DNA of 64,000 nucleotides from Klebsiella pneumoniae (GTDB taxonomy: Bacteria > Pseudomonadota > Gammaproteobacteria > Eutrophobiales > Eutrophobiaceae), in the NCBI GenBank assembly GCA_945878555.1, contig CAMDWI010000015.1, forward strand, positions 39,735 through 103,734, written 5' to 3'. Below, in pieces: positions 8,954 to 17,861 of the stretch (the stretch's first letter is position 1; every line of letters begins with the position of its first letter). Under the pieces are notes generated by a model. The model searched no databases. It was not told where the DNA came from and saw only the letters and a program-made list of their open reading frames with translations. Both the position numbers and the translations under genes were made by a program.

Positions 8954-9540
8954 GGTTACACAAGACTTGTTATGCATCAATACTGTTGACTGCCTCGGAA
9001 TCGGCGCTGGCGCATGTCTCAGGCGGCGGTATAGTCGATTCGTATAGTGGGCTGCTGCACCCGTTTACCGAACCTTTACATATCATCACCATACTTGGCC
9101 TGGGGCTGATGCTCAGTCAGCAAGGCCGTTCCGCACCGCCACGCGGCTGGATTGCTTACACGATCGCGGCGCTGATCGGATTAATCGCCAGTAATATCGG
9201 TCTGACACTGCCTGTCAATCTATTGTTATATATGCTAGCCCTGACGCTGGGCCTGCTGGTCGCCAGCAGGCCGACCATGCCGGGGCAGGTTTGTATCCTG
9301 CTCAGCCTGTTTGCCGGATTTACCCTCGGCGTTGATTCACAAATGGCGGCAGAAGGGATCGGCAAGCTGATCGTAACGATCTTCAGTACGACGACCGGGC
9401 TCGGCATCGCGCTGTTGATCGTGATTGGCTGGGGGGATTATTTCACCCGCGACTGGCAAAAGATCGGGATACGGGTTATCGGTTCCTGGATTGCTGCCAG
9501 CGCTCTGCTGGTATTTACGCTCAGTCTGAATACAAATTGA
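8950..9540 (+). CDS. HupE/UreJ-like membrane protein, divergent
   Basis: Membrane protein of 196 aa starting at the ATG that overlaps the upstream TGA. An earlier in-frame ATG at 8926 lies inside the upstream gene. The N-terminal signal (ALAHVSGGG) and LLHP motif match the HupE/UreJ family, but the DH of the metal motif is replaced (HPFTEPLHII) and the central His-rich helix is missing. It may be a partner subunit of the first protein and may not bind metal in the same way. Confidence 0.85.
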   Translation: MRLHKTCYASILLTASESALAHVSGGGIVDSYSGLLHPFTEPLHIITILGLGLMLSQQGRSAPPRGWIAYTIAALIGLIASNIGLTLPVNLLLYMLALTLGLLVASRPTMPGQVCILLSLFAGFTLGVDSQMAAEGIGKLIVTIFSTTTGLGIALLIVIGWGDYFTRDWQKIGIRVIGSWIAASALLVFTLSLNTN

Positions 9541-9818
9541 TCGGTATGGTTACCTGACTTGTTTCCATGAATCACATTTTGTCGAGCCGGGATCCCTCAG
9601 GCTGTAAATTCCACTGAAGCTGTAATCCCGAATCTATAGTATGTGACCCATCGCAGGGTAGTGGCCTCTCTATGTGCATGCCGCAGTGCGATAAGCCCGG
9701 GACAATTGTTGCTCACTACCACCAGATAATCGGTATCCTTGACCCACCAATCCCTTTACAATTAACATCACCTGGCAACAATGCCATTTTTCATCCAGAT
9801 TCTTCGGGGGTAAAACTG

Positions 9819-11729
9819 ATGAAATCGTGTAAATTTACGTGGTTATTTTCAATTGTACTGATGGTTTTACCTTCAGTGTTGTGGGCCCAAAGTCCCTCTG
9901 TCGGTGAATTGCTCGGCTATCCTGATCAAATCTACTATAACGGCAAGATTGTTACGATGGACGATGAGTCGTTCACGTCTAATCCCGGGACGATTGCCCA
10001 GGCCTTTGCAGTTCGGGAAGACGAGATCCTCGCCGTCGGCAGCAATGAGCTGATGCGATCGCTGGCCGGACCGAAGACCAAAGTGGTTGACCTGAAAGGC
10101 CGCACGGTGCTGCCGGGTTTTATCCTGACCCATGAACACCCGACTGACTGGGCCTGGGCTGAACCGGAGGCGCTGAAACATGTGTTCCCGGAAGGTAATG
10201 AACATATCGTGATCCGTTTCCTTGAAGGTACCGCTGAAGAACAGATGGCCAACTGGGAAAATGTCCTGAAAGAGGCTGTCTCGGTTGCCAAACCTGGGCA
10301 ATGGATACTGCTCAGCTCGGACTGGGGTGCAAATTATGAAAATATGGGCGACTTGTTCCCAAGGTTCCTCGGTCTGGTCACACGCGAGAAGATGGATGCA
10401 CTGGCCCCGAACAATCCGCTGCGTGTCAAAAACAGCTGGGTAGATGGGCTGGTCAATACCAAGGCTCTCGAAGAGATAGACAAGATCTTCCCGGAGCAGA
10501 AGAAAGAGGGTCGCGGCAATCGTGGACCAACAGGTCGTCAGCTTGAGCCCGATGTCATGCTGCATCACAAGGAAGACCTGAACGCGGAACTGCTGAAGTC
10601 GGAAATGGAGATATGGGCTGCGCATGGCGTGGTCACCTACGGGTCCTCACCCTACACGCTCGGTAACCTGATGGCGCTGAACATGCTGGATCACTCAAAA
10701 CAGATGCCTGGTCGCTTCGCCTGGAGCTATACCGGCCCGGATCTGCATTACGATACCTTCCGCCTGATATCAAGCCTGTTACGCAGTGGTACCGATTATT
10801 TGTGGAATATAGGTGCCCACGGTGAACGATCCGGAGGCAGTTGTACCACCATCAATGCGCCGGAACGGGTCAAGAAACAGGAAGATTGTCGTCTGGAGCC
10901 AGGTGATGATGGTCGCCGCGTGCAGGAAGATATCATCCGCAGCGGTGGTCGTATCGGTGCATTGCATTCCGGTGGCGACATGGACATCGATCACCTGCTT
11001 GATGCGATCGAAACGAAGAGCAAGGAGGCAGGACTCACGCTGGAAGAAATCCGTTCACGCCGCCACGGTTTTGACCATGCCTCGGGCGCCCCGCGTCCTG
11101 ACCAGATCCCGCGTATCAAACGTCTGGGTATGGCTGTCAGTATGATCAACACGGTCATCTGGGAGAACCGCACGGGCTACAACACCTCTTACCGCCTGCG
11201 CAACTACGGCGAAGAATACCTGCATTACGCCGTGCCGCGTAACAGCGTGACCAAGGCCGAAATCATGAATACACAGGAAATCGACCGGCCCTTGCCGCAC
11301 TTCCTGTTTTATAACATCTGGGTCGGTATGACGCGTATGAATGAGGCCCTGGGCCGTACGCTCGCCCCGGAGGAAGGCACCGATCTGATCACCCAGTTGA
11401 AGGCGCTGACGACCTGGGGTTCCTACTACATGCTGCGTGAACACCGGATAGGTTCGATTGAGCCGGGCAAGCTGGCAGACTTCGTGATCCTGGACAAGGA
11501 CATATTGACGATCCCGCAGGATGATATCCCGCATGTCAAGGTCTTGATGACAGCGATAGGCGGCAAGACTGTTCATCTGTTGCCGGCGATGGCCAGCGAA
11601 ATCGGAGCAGACCCGGTCGGTCCGGCCACCTGGCCGACCCGTCCGCTGGAAAACCGCTTCATATTCAAGGGGGCACCGCCACTGCCGTCCTATATGAAGG
11701 ATCCGAACGCGCCGTTGTCAGCGGAATGA
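9819..11729 (+). CDS. Exported amidohydrolase (YtcJ/amidohydrolase_3-like)
   Basis: The start at 9819 (MKSCKFTW) gives a good signal peptide (LPSVLWAQ) and is preceded by a GGGGG run 8 nt upstream; the longer frame from 9672 is not credible. The 636-aa protein is a metal-dependent amidohydrolase: a metal-binding H-x-H (HEH, 105-107), later His residues (ALHSGGD, RHGFDH) and the C-terminal GKLADFVILDKDILTIP closing motif. It would hydrolyse an amide-like or cyclic C-N bond in the periplasm; the substrate is unknown. It is closely related to the protein at 46927-48834. Both are followed by the same type of small membrane protein. Confidence 0.9.
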   Translation: MKSCKFTWLFSIVLMVLPSVLWAQSPSVGELLGYPDQIYYNGKIVTMDDESFTSNPGTIAQAFAVREDEILAVGSNELMRSLAGPKTKVVDLKGRTVLPGFILTHEHPTDWAWAEPEALKHVFPEGNEHIVIRFLEGTAEEQMANWENVLKEAVSVAKPGQWILLSSDWGANYENMGDLFPRFLGLVTREKMDALAPNNPLRVKNSWVDGLVNTKALEEIDKIFPEQKKEGRGNRGPTGRQLEPDVMLHHKEDLNAELLKSEMEIWAAHGVVTYGSSPYTLGNLMALNMLDHSKQMPGRFAWSYTGPDLHYDTFRLISSLLRSGTDYLWNIGAHGERSGGSCTTINAPERVKKQEDCRLEPGDDGRRVQEDIIRSGGRIGALHSGGDMDIDHLLDAIETKSKEAGLTLEEIRSRRHGFDHASGAPRPDQIPRIKRLGMAVSMINTVIWENRTGYNTSYRLRNYGEEYLHYAVPRNSVTKAEIMNTQEIDRPLPHFLFYNIWVGMTRMNEALGRTLAPEEGTDLITQLKALTTWGSYYMLREHRIGSIEPGKLADFVILDKDILTIPQDDIPHVKVLMTAIGGKTVHLLPAMASEIGADPVGPATWPTRPLENRFIFKGAPPLPSYMKDPNAPLSAE

Positions 11730-11763
11730 TCCGGCAAAATTCTGTGTACCCGCAGTCGACCGA

Positions 11764-11798
11764 ACCGGGGCAGTCATACTCTGGCTGCCCCCGGTTTT
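11764..11798 (+). terminator. Probable Rho-independent terminator after the amidohydrolase
   Basis: CCGGGGCAG and CTGCCCCCGG form a GC-rich stem with one bulged C, followed by TTTTAT. It lies 35 bp after the amidohydrolase stop. This argues against the upstream ATG at 11726 as the start of the next protein, since the hairpin would lie in its coding part. Confidence 0.7.
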
Positions 11799-11860
11799 AT
11801 ATTGATCATCAGGGCAAGCCGGGGCAAAAAGAGACACGTCCTCTCCTGACCTTGCTTCGT

Positions 11861-12232
11861 ATGGTGCTGCCTGCCATGCTGTCGTTACTGATGATTGCAA
11901 GCCCGGCCCAGGCGGGCGACGAGGAGTTTAATCCCTCTGCATACCAGATATTCGATCCGACTACGGGTTACTTTATTGATGTCGAACCACCGCCGGATGA
12001 GCAAGCGGCAGCAGGGACCCAGAACCACGCAGCGAGCACGACTGATCCAGCAAGTGTTGTGACCCCATCGGGACAGCAAACCGCTGTCCCGGAACCTGTA
12101 GCCGCCACTGCAGAATCCGGCATGGTACAACCAAAAACTGCCTCTGCTAATTTACCGGTGCTGATAGGTGGAGGATTGCTGATAGTGCTTGCGGTATTTG
12201 CATTCCTCAAACGAAAGGGTGAACATAGGTAG
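11861..12232 (+). CDS. Small signal-peptide plus C-terminal-anchor protein
   Basis: Protein of 123 aa if the ATG at 11861 is used (signal peptide ending SPAQAG); an ATG at 11726 is open but spans a terminator. After the signal comes GDEEFNPSAYQIFDPTTGYFIDVEPP, a low-complexity Ala/Thr/Pro/Gln region and a C-terminal membrane helix (LPVLIGGGLLIVLAVFAFL) with a basic tail (KRKGEHR). It is paralogous to the protein at 46497-46847 (GDEE, DPETGFYI, same membrane tail). Both genes follow an amidohydrolase, so it may anchor or present that enzyme; this is inference. Confidence 0.75.
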   Translation: MVLPAMLSLLMIASPAQAGDEEFNPSAYQIFDPTTGYFIDVEPPPDEQAAAGTQNHAASTTDPASVVTPSGQQTAVPEPVAATAESGMVQPKTASANLPVLIGGGLLIVLAVFAFLKRKGEHR

Positions 12233-12314
12233 ACAGCAGTCAGAGTGAAGTGCTGCTACGGCATTATAATCGTCAGTAACATAGACTATCCCAGAGGGGA
12301 TGGAGGAACCAGAA

Positions 12315-12827
12315 ATGAAAAAACTCACCCGTATTCTGTCAGCGCTGGTATTTGGCATCGGCTGTTCGGCCGGCTTTGCACAGGATCACAGCCAGCATCA
12401 GGCCGGTGCCGCCACTGATCATATGGCTCATCTCGATGCGGATCTGGAAGAAATCCGCAATACCACAGACACGGCCAAACGCAAGGAAATGCTCCAGCAC
12501 CATCTGCAGATGATGCGTGAGAATATTCAGGCTATCACCGCCATGGAACACGGAGGTGGAGGCGGTATGCAGGGAATGGATCACGGCGGCAAGGGTGAAG
12601 GTGCTGGTGGCATGCAGGGTATGGACCATAGTGGCAAGGGTGAGGGTGCTGGTGGCATGCAGGGTATGGACCATAGTGGCAAGGGCGAAGGTGGTGCCGG
12701 TATGCAGGGCATGGGCCAGGGTGAAGGTGGTGGCGGCATGATGCAACATCACGACAAGATGGTGAAAGTCCTGCAACATATGCTCGAAACCCAGGAAATG
12801 ATCCTCGGACTGATAGACAAAAAGTAA
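12315..12827 (+). CDS. Exported Met/His/Gly-rich repeat protein
   Basis: The start at 12315 has a GGAGG site 9 nt upstream; an upstream in-frame ATG at 12300 would place that site within the gene. The 170-aa protein has a signal peptide (CSAGFAQ), a His-rich N-terminal segment (DHSQHQAG...DHMAH) and a helical part (about 40-75). A tandem-repeat region follows, with units of GMQGMDHSGKGEGAG (about 84-140), and a C-terminal helix opens with MMQHHDKM. Met and His density suggests copper or other metal binding in the periplasm, but no known family is recognised. Confidence 0.8.
   Translation: MKKLTRILSALVFGIGCSAGFAQDHSQHQAGAATDHMAHLDADLEEIRNTTDTAKRKEMLQHHLQMMRENIQAITAMEHGGGGGMQGMDHGGKGEGAGGMQGMDHSGKGEGAGGMQGMDHSGKGEGGAGMQGMGQGEGGGGMMQHHDKMVKVLQHMLETQEMILGLIDKK
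12564..12734 (+). repeat. 45-bp in-frame tandem repeats
   Basis: Three 45-bp units (12564-12608, 12609-12653, 12654-12698) and one 36-bp unit (12699-12734) encode GMQGMDHxGKGEGxx. Units two and three are nearly identical. Copy number is likely to vary between strains through slippage or recombination. Confidence 0.93.
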
Positions 12828-12871
12828 CTATCTGCTGCCCGGCAGGCACGACGGCATAAAATAACACGTGC

Positions 12872-12910
12872 TCCGGGACACGATATCAGACGATGATATT
12901 GTGTCCCGGA
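12872..12910. other. Strong hairpin between the repeat protein and MFS genes
   Basis: Arms of 17 bp (TCCGGGACACGATATCA and its complement, 16 of 17 pairs) enclose a 5-nt loop (GACGA). No T run follows on the plus strand, so it is not a standard terminator. It could be a Rho-dependent or mRNA-stability hairpin. Confidence 0.7.
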
Positions 12911-12953
12911 CCATCCTTCGTGATCGTAATGTTGTCGATCAAAAGGCTCTTCA

Positions 12954-14204
12954 TTGACTGATTCGAATTCTGTTTCCCCTCGCGCGCTCGATTACCCCAA
13001 TTTTCGTAATTACGTAGCTGCAAGATTCCTGACCACCTTTGCGGTGCAGATGCAGAGTGTTGCTGTGGGATGGCAGGTCTATTCGACTACCAGAGACCCG
13101 ATGGATCTGGGCCTGATTGGGCTGGCCCAGTTTCTTCCCTTTGTTTTTCTGATCCTGCCCGCAGGTCAGGTCGCCGACCGCCTGAACCGCCGGCTGATCC
13201 TGTCCCTGTGTTATTCCGTTGAGATGCTGTGCGCTGTCCTGCTGTTAATGTATACGGTAAGTGGCATCAACGAGGTCTGGCCGGTATTCTTGGTGATGGT
13301 ACTGTTTGGCTGCGCACGGGCATTTTCATTCCCGACCTCACAGGCAATCACACCTAACCTGGTCCCGCCTCCCGCGTTCTCCAATGCGGTTGCCCTGAAT
13401 TCTTCCTTGGGCCAGATTGCCAGCATTGCCGGGCCGGCGGCGGGTGGGTTGTTGTACGTACTGGGCCCGACGACTGTCTATACCAGCGTGGCTGTCATAC
13501 TGGCCATTTCTGTCACCATGATGATACGTGTCAGATTGCCAAACATAATCCGCGCCCCGGAGCCAGCCAGCTGGCATACCATCACCGAAGGTCTGCGTTT
13601 TGTAAGGTCCCGTCCCATTGTGCTTGGTGCCATCTCGCTGGATTTGTTTGCCGTGCTGTTTGGTGGTGCGACCGCCTTGTTACCCGCCTATGCCAGCGAT
13701 ATCCTGCACACCGGCCCGCAGGGACTTGGCCTGTTGCGTACCGCGCCCGCCATCGGTGCGGCCATCACCGGTCTGCTACTGGCCTGGCATCCTGTGACGC
13801 GTCATGTTGGCCGCTGGTTATTCAGCAGCGTTGCCCTGTTTGGTGTCGCCATTCTGGTGTTTGGCATCTCCGAAAATTTCATGTTGTCACTGGTGGCACT
13901 GATAGTGCTTGGTGCCTCCGATATGGTCAGTATTTATATCCGCCACATGCTGGTCCAGCTGGAGACACCGGATGCAATACGTGGCAGGGTCAGTGCGGTT
14001 AATGGTGTTTTTGTTGGTGCCTCAAATGAACTCGGCGAGTTTGAATCCGGTGTTACAGCCGCCTGGTTCGGGCTGGTGCCTGCTGTGATTATCGGCGGCG
14101 TGGCCACACTGGCGGTCACGGGAATCTGGATGAAACTGTTTCCCGATCTCAGCCGTATGCAGACCTTTCCGGATAATGCGAGTCGACACCAAAAAGACGG
14201 GTAA
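12954..14204 (+). CDS. MFS transporter, EntS/MFS_3-like
   Basis: Membrane protein of 416 aa with about 12 transmembrane helices. The N-terminal motif FRNYVAARFLTTFAVQMQSVAVGWQVY and the loop GQVADRLNRR (motif A type) place it in the MFS_3 group that includes the enterobactin exporter EntS and macrolide or drug exporters. It begins with TTG, preceded by AAAAGG at 7 nt. It probably exports a small hydrophobic compound; the substrate is unknown. A 45-bp gap separates it from the NDH-2 gene. Confidence 0.88.
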   Translation: MTDSNSVSPRALDYPNFRNYVAARFLTTFAVQMQSVAVGWQVYSTTRDPMDLGLIGLAQFLPFVFLILPAGQVADRLNRRLILSLCYSVEMLCAVLLLMYTVSGINEVWPVFLVMVLFGCARAFSFPTSQAITPNLVPPPAFSNAVALNSSLGQIASIAGPAAGGLLYVLGPTTVYTSVAVILAISVTMMIRVRLPNIIRAPEPASWHTITEGLRFVRSRPIVLGAISLDLFAVLFGGATALLPAYASDILHTGPQGLGLLRTAPAIGAAITGLLLAWHPVTRHVGRWLFSSVALFGVAILVFGISENFMLSLVALIVLGASDMVSIYIRHMLVQLETPDAIRGRVSAVNGVFVGASNELGEFESGVTAAWFGLVPAVIIGGVATLAVTGIWMKLFPDLSRMQTFPDNASRHQKDG

Positions 14205-14210
14205 CCGGGG

Positions 14211-14216
14211 TATAAT
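14211..14216 (+). promoter_or_regulatory. Possible -10 box for the NDH-2 gene
   Basis: A perfect TATAAT lies 34 bp before the NDH-2 start codon, within the short gap after the MFS gene. No good -35 hexamer is present at 16-18 bp, so the call is weak. Confidence 0.35.
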
Positions 14217-14249
14217 GGTCGCACCCTAATCTGTAACAGGTCGAGGTCC

Positions 14250-15542
14250 ATGTCCATGTCGATTCCGAAGGATAACATCGCACCCCGCGCGAATGTCGTC
14301 ATCATCGGCGCCGGCTTTGGCGGTCTGGCCGCCACCCGTGCGCTGGCCCACACTCACGTCAGTATCACCCTGATTGATCGCAGCAATCATCACCTGTTTC
14401 AGCCCCTGTTATATCAGGTGGCAACCGCAGCGCTGTCACCCGCACAGATTGCCCAACCGATCCGTGCCATTGTCAAAAACCAGGATAACTGCACCGTGGC
14501 ACTCGGAGAGGTGATCGCGATCGATACAATGGGCAAACAGGTACACGGACAACATTCTCAAATCGCCTATGATTATCTGATCATAGCAACCGGCGCGACC
14601 CATACATGGTTCAACCATCAGGAATGGGCGCCCTATGCACCGGGGCTAAAGTCGATTGATGATGCCCTGGGCATACGCCATCTGGTATTGCATGCATTCG
14701 AACAGGCAGAGTTATCACGTGATGAGGAAGAAAAAAAGGCCTTGCTTACGTTTGTGTTGGTCGGTGGTGGTCCAACCGGCGTCGAGATGGCCGGTGCAAT
14801 TGCTGAACTTGCACGCCATACGCTGGCAGGTGAATTTCGGCATATCAATCCGGCGAGTGCCACTGTTATTCTGGTCGAAGCCGGGGAGCGGATACTACCG
14901 ACGTTCCCCGAGGTTCTCTCTACCCGGGCCCGACAGGACCTGGAGCACCTCGGGGTCCGCGTGATAACAGGGCAACCGGTCAATGCCTGCTCTGAATCCG
15001 GTGCCACCATAGGTAAGGATTTCGTTCCCGGTCGCACGATACTCTGGTGCGCCGGCGTCAAGGCCTCACCTGCCGCGCACTGGTTGAATGCGGCACACGA
15101 CCCGGCCGGGCGTGTCCTGGTCAACCCGGACATGTCGGTTCCGGGTCATCCTGAAATTTTTGTGATAGGTGATGCCGCCCGTATCGTAGATGGCAATGGT
15201 ATTACCGTACCGGGGCTCTGCCCTGCTGCAAAACAACAGGGCGAATACGTAGCAAGCGTCATTGAAAACAAGACCCGAGGATTACCATCACCAGGGGCAT
15301 TTATCTACAAGGATTACGGGACGATGGCGACGATTGGCCGTGGCAAGGCGGTTGCTGAAATACGCGGACACCGGTTTACCGGGCTGTTGGCCTGGGTATT
15401 ATGGGGCGCGATACATCTGATGCCGCTGGTCGGATTCCGGAACCGGCTGGTAGTGGCACTGGACTGGTTCTGGTCGTATCTGACCCGGGCACGGGGTGTC
15501 AGGTTGATAACCGCCGGGCAGAGATCTGATACCGATATCTGA
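14250..15542 (+). CDS. ndh: Type II NADH dehydrogenase / NAD(P)-FAD oxidoreductase
   Basis: Membrane-associated flavoprotein of 430 aa that oxidises NADH and reduces quinone without proton pumping. The FAD Rossmann motif is VIIGAGFGGLAA (about 13-24). It is followed by the NDH-2 signature HHLFQPLLYQVATAALSPAQIAQPIR, an NADH-binding GGGPTGVEMAGAI (about 173) and the FAD motif VIGDAARI (about 306). The C-terminal hydrophobic helices (LLAWVLWGAIHLMPLVGF) attach it to the membrane. The start could also be the second ATG, at 14256. It is convergent with the dehydrogenase gene at 15713. Confidence 0.92.
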   Translation: MSMSIPKDNIAPRANVVIIGAGFGGLAATRALAHTHVSITLIDRSNHHLFQPLLYQVATAALSPAQIAQPIRAIVKNQDNCTVALGEVIAIDTMGKQVHGQHSQIAYDYLIIATGATHTWFNHQEWAPYAPGLKSIDDALGIRHLVLHAFEQAELSRDEEEKKALLTFVLVGGGPTGVEMAGAIAELARHTLAGEFRHINPASATVILVEAGERILPTFPEVLSTRARQDLEHLGVRVITGQPVNACSESGATIGKDFVPGRTILWCAGVKASPAAHWLNAAHDPAGRVLVNPDMSVPGHPEIFVIGDAARIVDGNGITVPGLCPAAKQQGEYVASVIENKTRGLPSPGAFIYKDYGTMATIGRGKAVAEIRGHRFTGLLAWVLWGAIHLMPLVGFRNRLVVALDWFWSYLTRARGVRLITAGQRSDTDI

Positions 15543-15564
15543 ATTACTGTCAAGAAATCTACGG

Positions 15565-15692
15565 CTGTTCAGCTTTGTTGCGTGTGTATACTCGTGACAG
15601 ACCGTGAGCCGCATGGATGCGGCGCCAGAGCGTACATGGACGTATTCACAGCGTGTCTGGAACGAGTATACACACACAACAAAGCTGAACAG
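15565..15692. repeat. 128-bp nested inverted-repeat element between convergent genes
   Basis: Outer arms of 31 bp (15565-15595 and 15662-15692) are complementary at 30 of 31 positions. The 66-bp centre holds two smaller units with a CATGGA(T/C)G core (CCGCATGGATGCGG at 15609-15622 and CGTACATGGACGTA at 15631-15644). It fills the gap between two convergent genes, so it may act as a bidirectional terminator. It may also be a dispersed repeat of the small palindromic kind found between genes in gammaproteobacteria. Confidence 0.85.
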
Positions 15693-15712
15693 AGTTTCGT
15701 AACTCTTATTTA

Positions 15713-16654
15713 CTAAACGATCACATTGACCGGTTTACCGTCCAGCCAGGCAAGCAGGGTACGGTAGGTCTGCTCATAAAACACCTTGTAGGTACTGCGT
15801 GCCACATACCCCTTGTGCGGGGACAACAGCAGGTTCGGTAACGAGCGTATTTCACTGTCAATGGGCAATGGTTCGATTTCATACACGTCGAGTGCCGCAT
15901 TTATCCTGCCGGTCCTGACCTCGGACAGTAATGCGTCCATGTCGATAATCTGCGCACGCGAGGTATTCACGACCCAGCTACCCTCTTTCATCAGTGCCAG
16001 TTCATTTGTACCCACAAGGTTGCGGGTCCGATCTGAAAGCCGTAGATGGATGGTGATAAAATCCGAGCGCGTCATCAGCTCATCCCGGGACACGTGTTCC
16101 ACACCGACCTCTCGCGCACGCTCACCGGTCAGGTTCTGGCTCCACGCAATCACGTGCATGCCAAATGCCTGGGCATATCCGGCCACGATGCCACCGATAC
16201 GTCCGAGGCCAATGATACCCAGCGTGCTGCCTTTAAGGTCTCCCGAGACCCGTGACTGCCAGCCACCCCGCTGCATATCATTATGCTCGCTGACTATACC
16301 CTTTGCCGCCGCTGTGATCAGTGCGAAAGTCAGCTCGGCAGTGGAGTGTGGCGGAGAGTCGGTACCGCAGACGGTGATACCCGCTGCCTTGCAGGCGTCC
16401 ATATCGACAACATCATTCCGCCGGCCGGTTGTGACAATCAGCTTCAGATTCGTCAGTTTTTTGATTAAGGAGGCCGGAAACGCTGTCCGTTCGCGCATGA
16501 CCAGCAGCACATCAAACTCCGCCAACAGAGTTGGCAGCTCTTCATCTGCCAGCTTGTTGGTAAAGACAGTCAGCTGATGTTGCTGCTCCAGCAGATCAAA
16601 CGGTGCAAACTGTCTGGCACAGTCAAGATAATCATCAAGTATGGCAATTTTCAT
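15713..16654 (-). CDS. D-2-hydroxyacid dehydrogenase family protein
   Basis: NAD-dependent dehydrogenase of 313 aa. The Rossmann motif is GLGRIG (about 149-154). The catalytic set of the family is present: Arg in NTSRAQI (about 234), Glu in YEIEPLP (about 260) and His in SPHKGY (about 281). The length fits the phosphoglycerate/glycerate dehydrogenase-like group; the substrate cannot be told. Its ATG overlaps the stop of a small upstream frame (TAATG), and no good Shine-Dalgarno is present, which suggests translational coupling. Confidence 0.9.
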   Translation of the reverse strand: MKIAILDDYLDCARQFAPFDLLEQQHQLTVFTNKLADEELPTLLAEFDVLLVMRERTAFPASLIKKLTNLKLIVTTGRRNDVVDMDACKAAGITVCGTDSPPHSTAELTFALITAAAKGIVSEHNDMQRGGWQSRVSGDLKGSTLGIIGLGRIGGIVAGYAQAFGMHVIAWSQNLTGERAREVGVEHVSRDELMTRSDFITIHLRLSDRTRNLVGTNELALMKEGSWVVNTSRAQIIDMDALLSEVRTGRINAALDVYEIEPLPIDSEIRSLPNLLLSPHKGYVARSTYKVFYEQTYRTLLAWLDGKPVNVIV

Positions 16655-16782
16655 TACAGGATCCAGGGTACGGGTAACAAGGATTCACTTACACAGGGCA
16701 GGTGCGCATAGTCGCCGCCTGGACGAATACTGACTGCCAATAGCAAAAGGAAAGATCCTGATTTTTGCGCAGAGCTTTTCAT
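16654..16782 (-). CDS. Possible 42-aa leader protein coupled to the dehydrogenase
   Basis: Short frame from an ATG preceded by GGGAGTGGGGGC, ending in TAATG so that its stop overlaps the start of the D-2-hydroxyacid dehydrogenase gene. The product begins MKSSAQKSGSFLLLLAVS, with a signal-like hydrophobic stretch, and has no recognised family. It may be a true small protein or a leader frame that controls translation of the downstream gene. Confidence 0.35.
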   Translation of the reverse strand: MKSSAQKSGSFLLLLAVSIRPGGDYAHLPCVSESLLPVPWIL

Positions 16783-16934
16783 GCCCCCACTCCCGTTAGC
16801 TACAAGTGTGATAGTATTATATGCCGCATCCGGACAAAGTTCCTGCTGAATCGGCATACCGGATTATTGCGTGGTCGTCCGGCCAGCGACAGCAATATAG
16901 AGCAATTTCAGACCCCGTAAATTAAGGAAAAAGT

Positions 16935-17861
16935 GTGCAACCGATTATCTCTGTAAAGGGACTTTGCAAGACTTATGCCTCCGGATTCGAGGCACTGAAA
17001 AACATCGATCTGGATATCCGCCGTGGTGAGATATTCGCCCTGCTCGGACCGAATGGTGCGGGTAAAACCACCCTGATCAATATCATCTGCGGTATCGTCA
17101 ATCCCGGCCAGGGTACCATACTCGCTGACGGTCACGACATTGTGGCAGACTATCGGGCAGCCCGTTCGCAGATAGGACTGGTACCACAGGAGTTATTTAC
17201 CGATACATTCGAGACTGTCTGGAATACCGTCAACTTCAGCCGCGGTCTTTTCGGTAAAGCCCCAAACCCGGCCTATATAGAAAAAATCCTCCGTGACCTC
17301 TCGCTGTGGGACAAACGCAAATCGAAGATGATGATGCTGTCCGGAGGCATGAAACGGCGAGTCATGATCGCGAAAGCACTGTCGCACGAACCACAGATCC
17401 TGTTTCTGGACGAACCGACTGCAGGTGTGGACGTGGAACTGCGACGGGATATGTGGAACATGGTACGACACCTGCGCGATACCGGCGTGACCATCATCCT
17501 CACTACCCATTATATTGATGAGGCCGAAGAAATGGCTGATCGTATCGGCATCATCAGTAATGGCAAGATTATCCTTGTCGACGAAAAAACCGTATTAATG
17601 CAAAAGCTTGGCAAGAAGCAGTTGCGTCTGCAATTACAAACACCCTTGTCGCGGATCCCGCCTGAACTGGCAGGATACCCGGTTGAACTATCTGGAGATG
17701 GTTTTGACCTGATCTATACCTACGATACGCAGGGTGAACATACCGGGATTACGATGCTGCTGCGCCGACTGAATGAATACGGGATAGACTTCAAGGATCT
17801 GCAATCCAGCCAGAGCTCGCTTGAAGACATCTTTGTGAATCTCGTGAGAACAAGAACATGA
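16935..17861 (+). CDS. ABC-2 type transporter, ATP-binding protein
   Basis: Cytoplasmic ATPase of 308 aa. Walker A is GPNGAGKTT (38-46), the ABC signature is LSGGM (135-139) and Walker B is ILFLDEP (155-161), followed by the switch His in [12 protein letters not shown]. The C-terminal 80 residues form the regulatory extension usual in ABC-2 exporters of the YadG/NodI/CcmA-like type. It starts with GTG after AAGGAAA. It overlaps the permease gene by ATGA; together they form one exporter of unknown substrate. Confidence 0.93.
   Translation: MQPIISVKGLCKTYASGFEALKNIDLDIRRGEIFALLGPNGAGKTTLINIICGIVNPGQGTILADGHDIVADYRAARSQIGLVPQELFTDTFETVWNTVNFSRGLFGKAPNPAYIEKILRDLSLWDKRKSKMMMLSGGMKRRVMIAKALSHEPQILFLDEPTAGVDVELRRDMWNMVRHLRDTGVTIILTTHYIDEAEEMADRIGIISNGKIILVDEKTVLMQKLGKKQLRLQLQTPLSRIPPELAGYPVELSGDGFDLIYTYDTQGEHTGITMLLRRLNEYGIDFKDLQSSQSSLEDIFVNLVRTRT

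Noticed and set aside
11726..12232. Longer version of the small anchored protein starting at the ATGA overlap
   Set aside because: The extension would translate a terminator hairpin and would place the signal peptide internally; the start at 11861 fits better.
12564..12734. CRISPR-like array
   Set aside because: The repeats are contiguous, in frame and without spacers, so they are coding tandem repeats.
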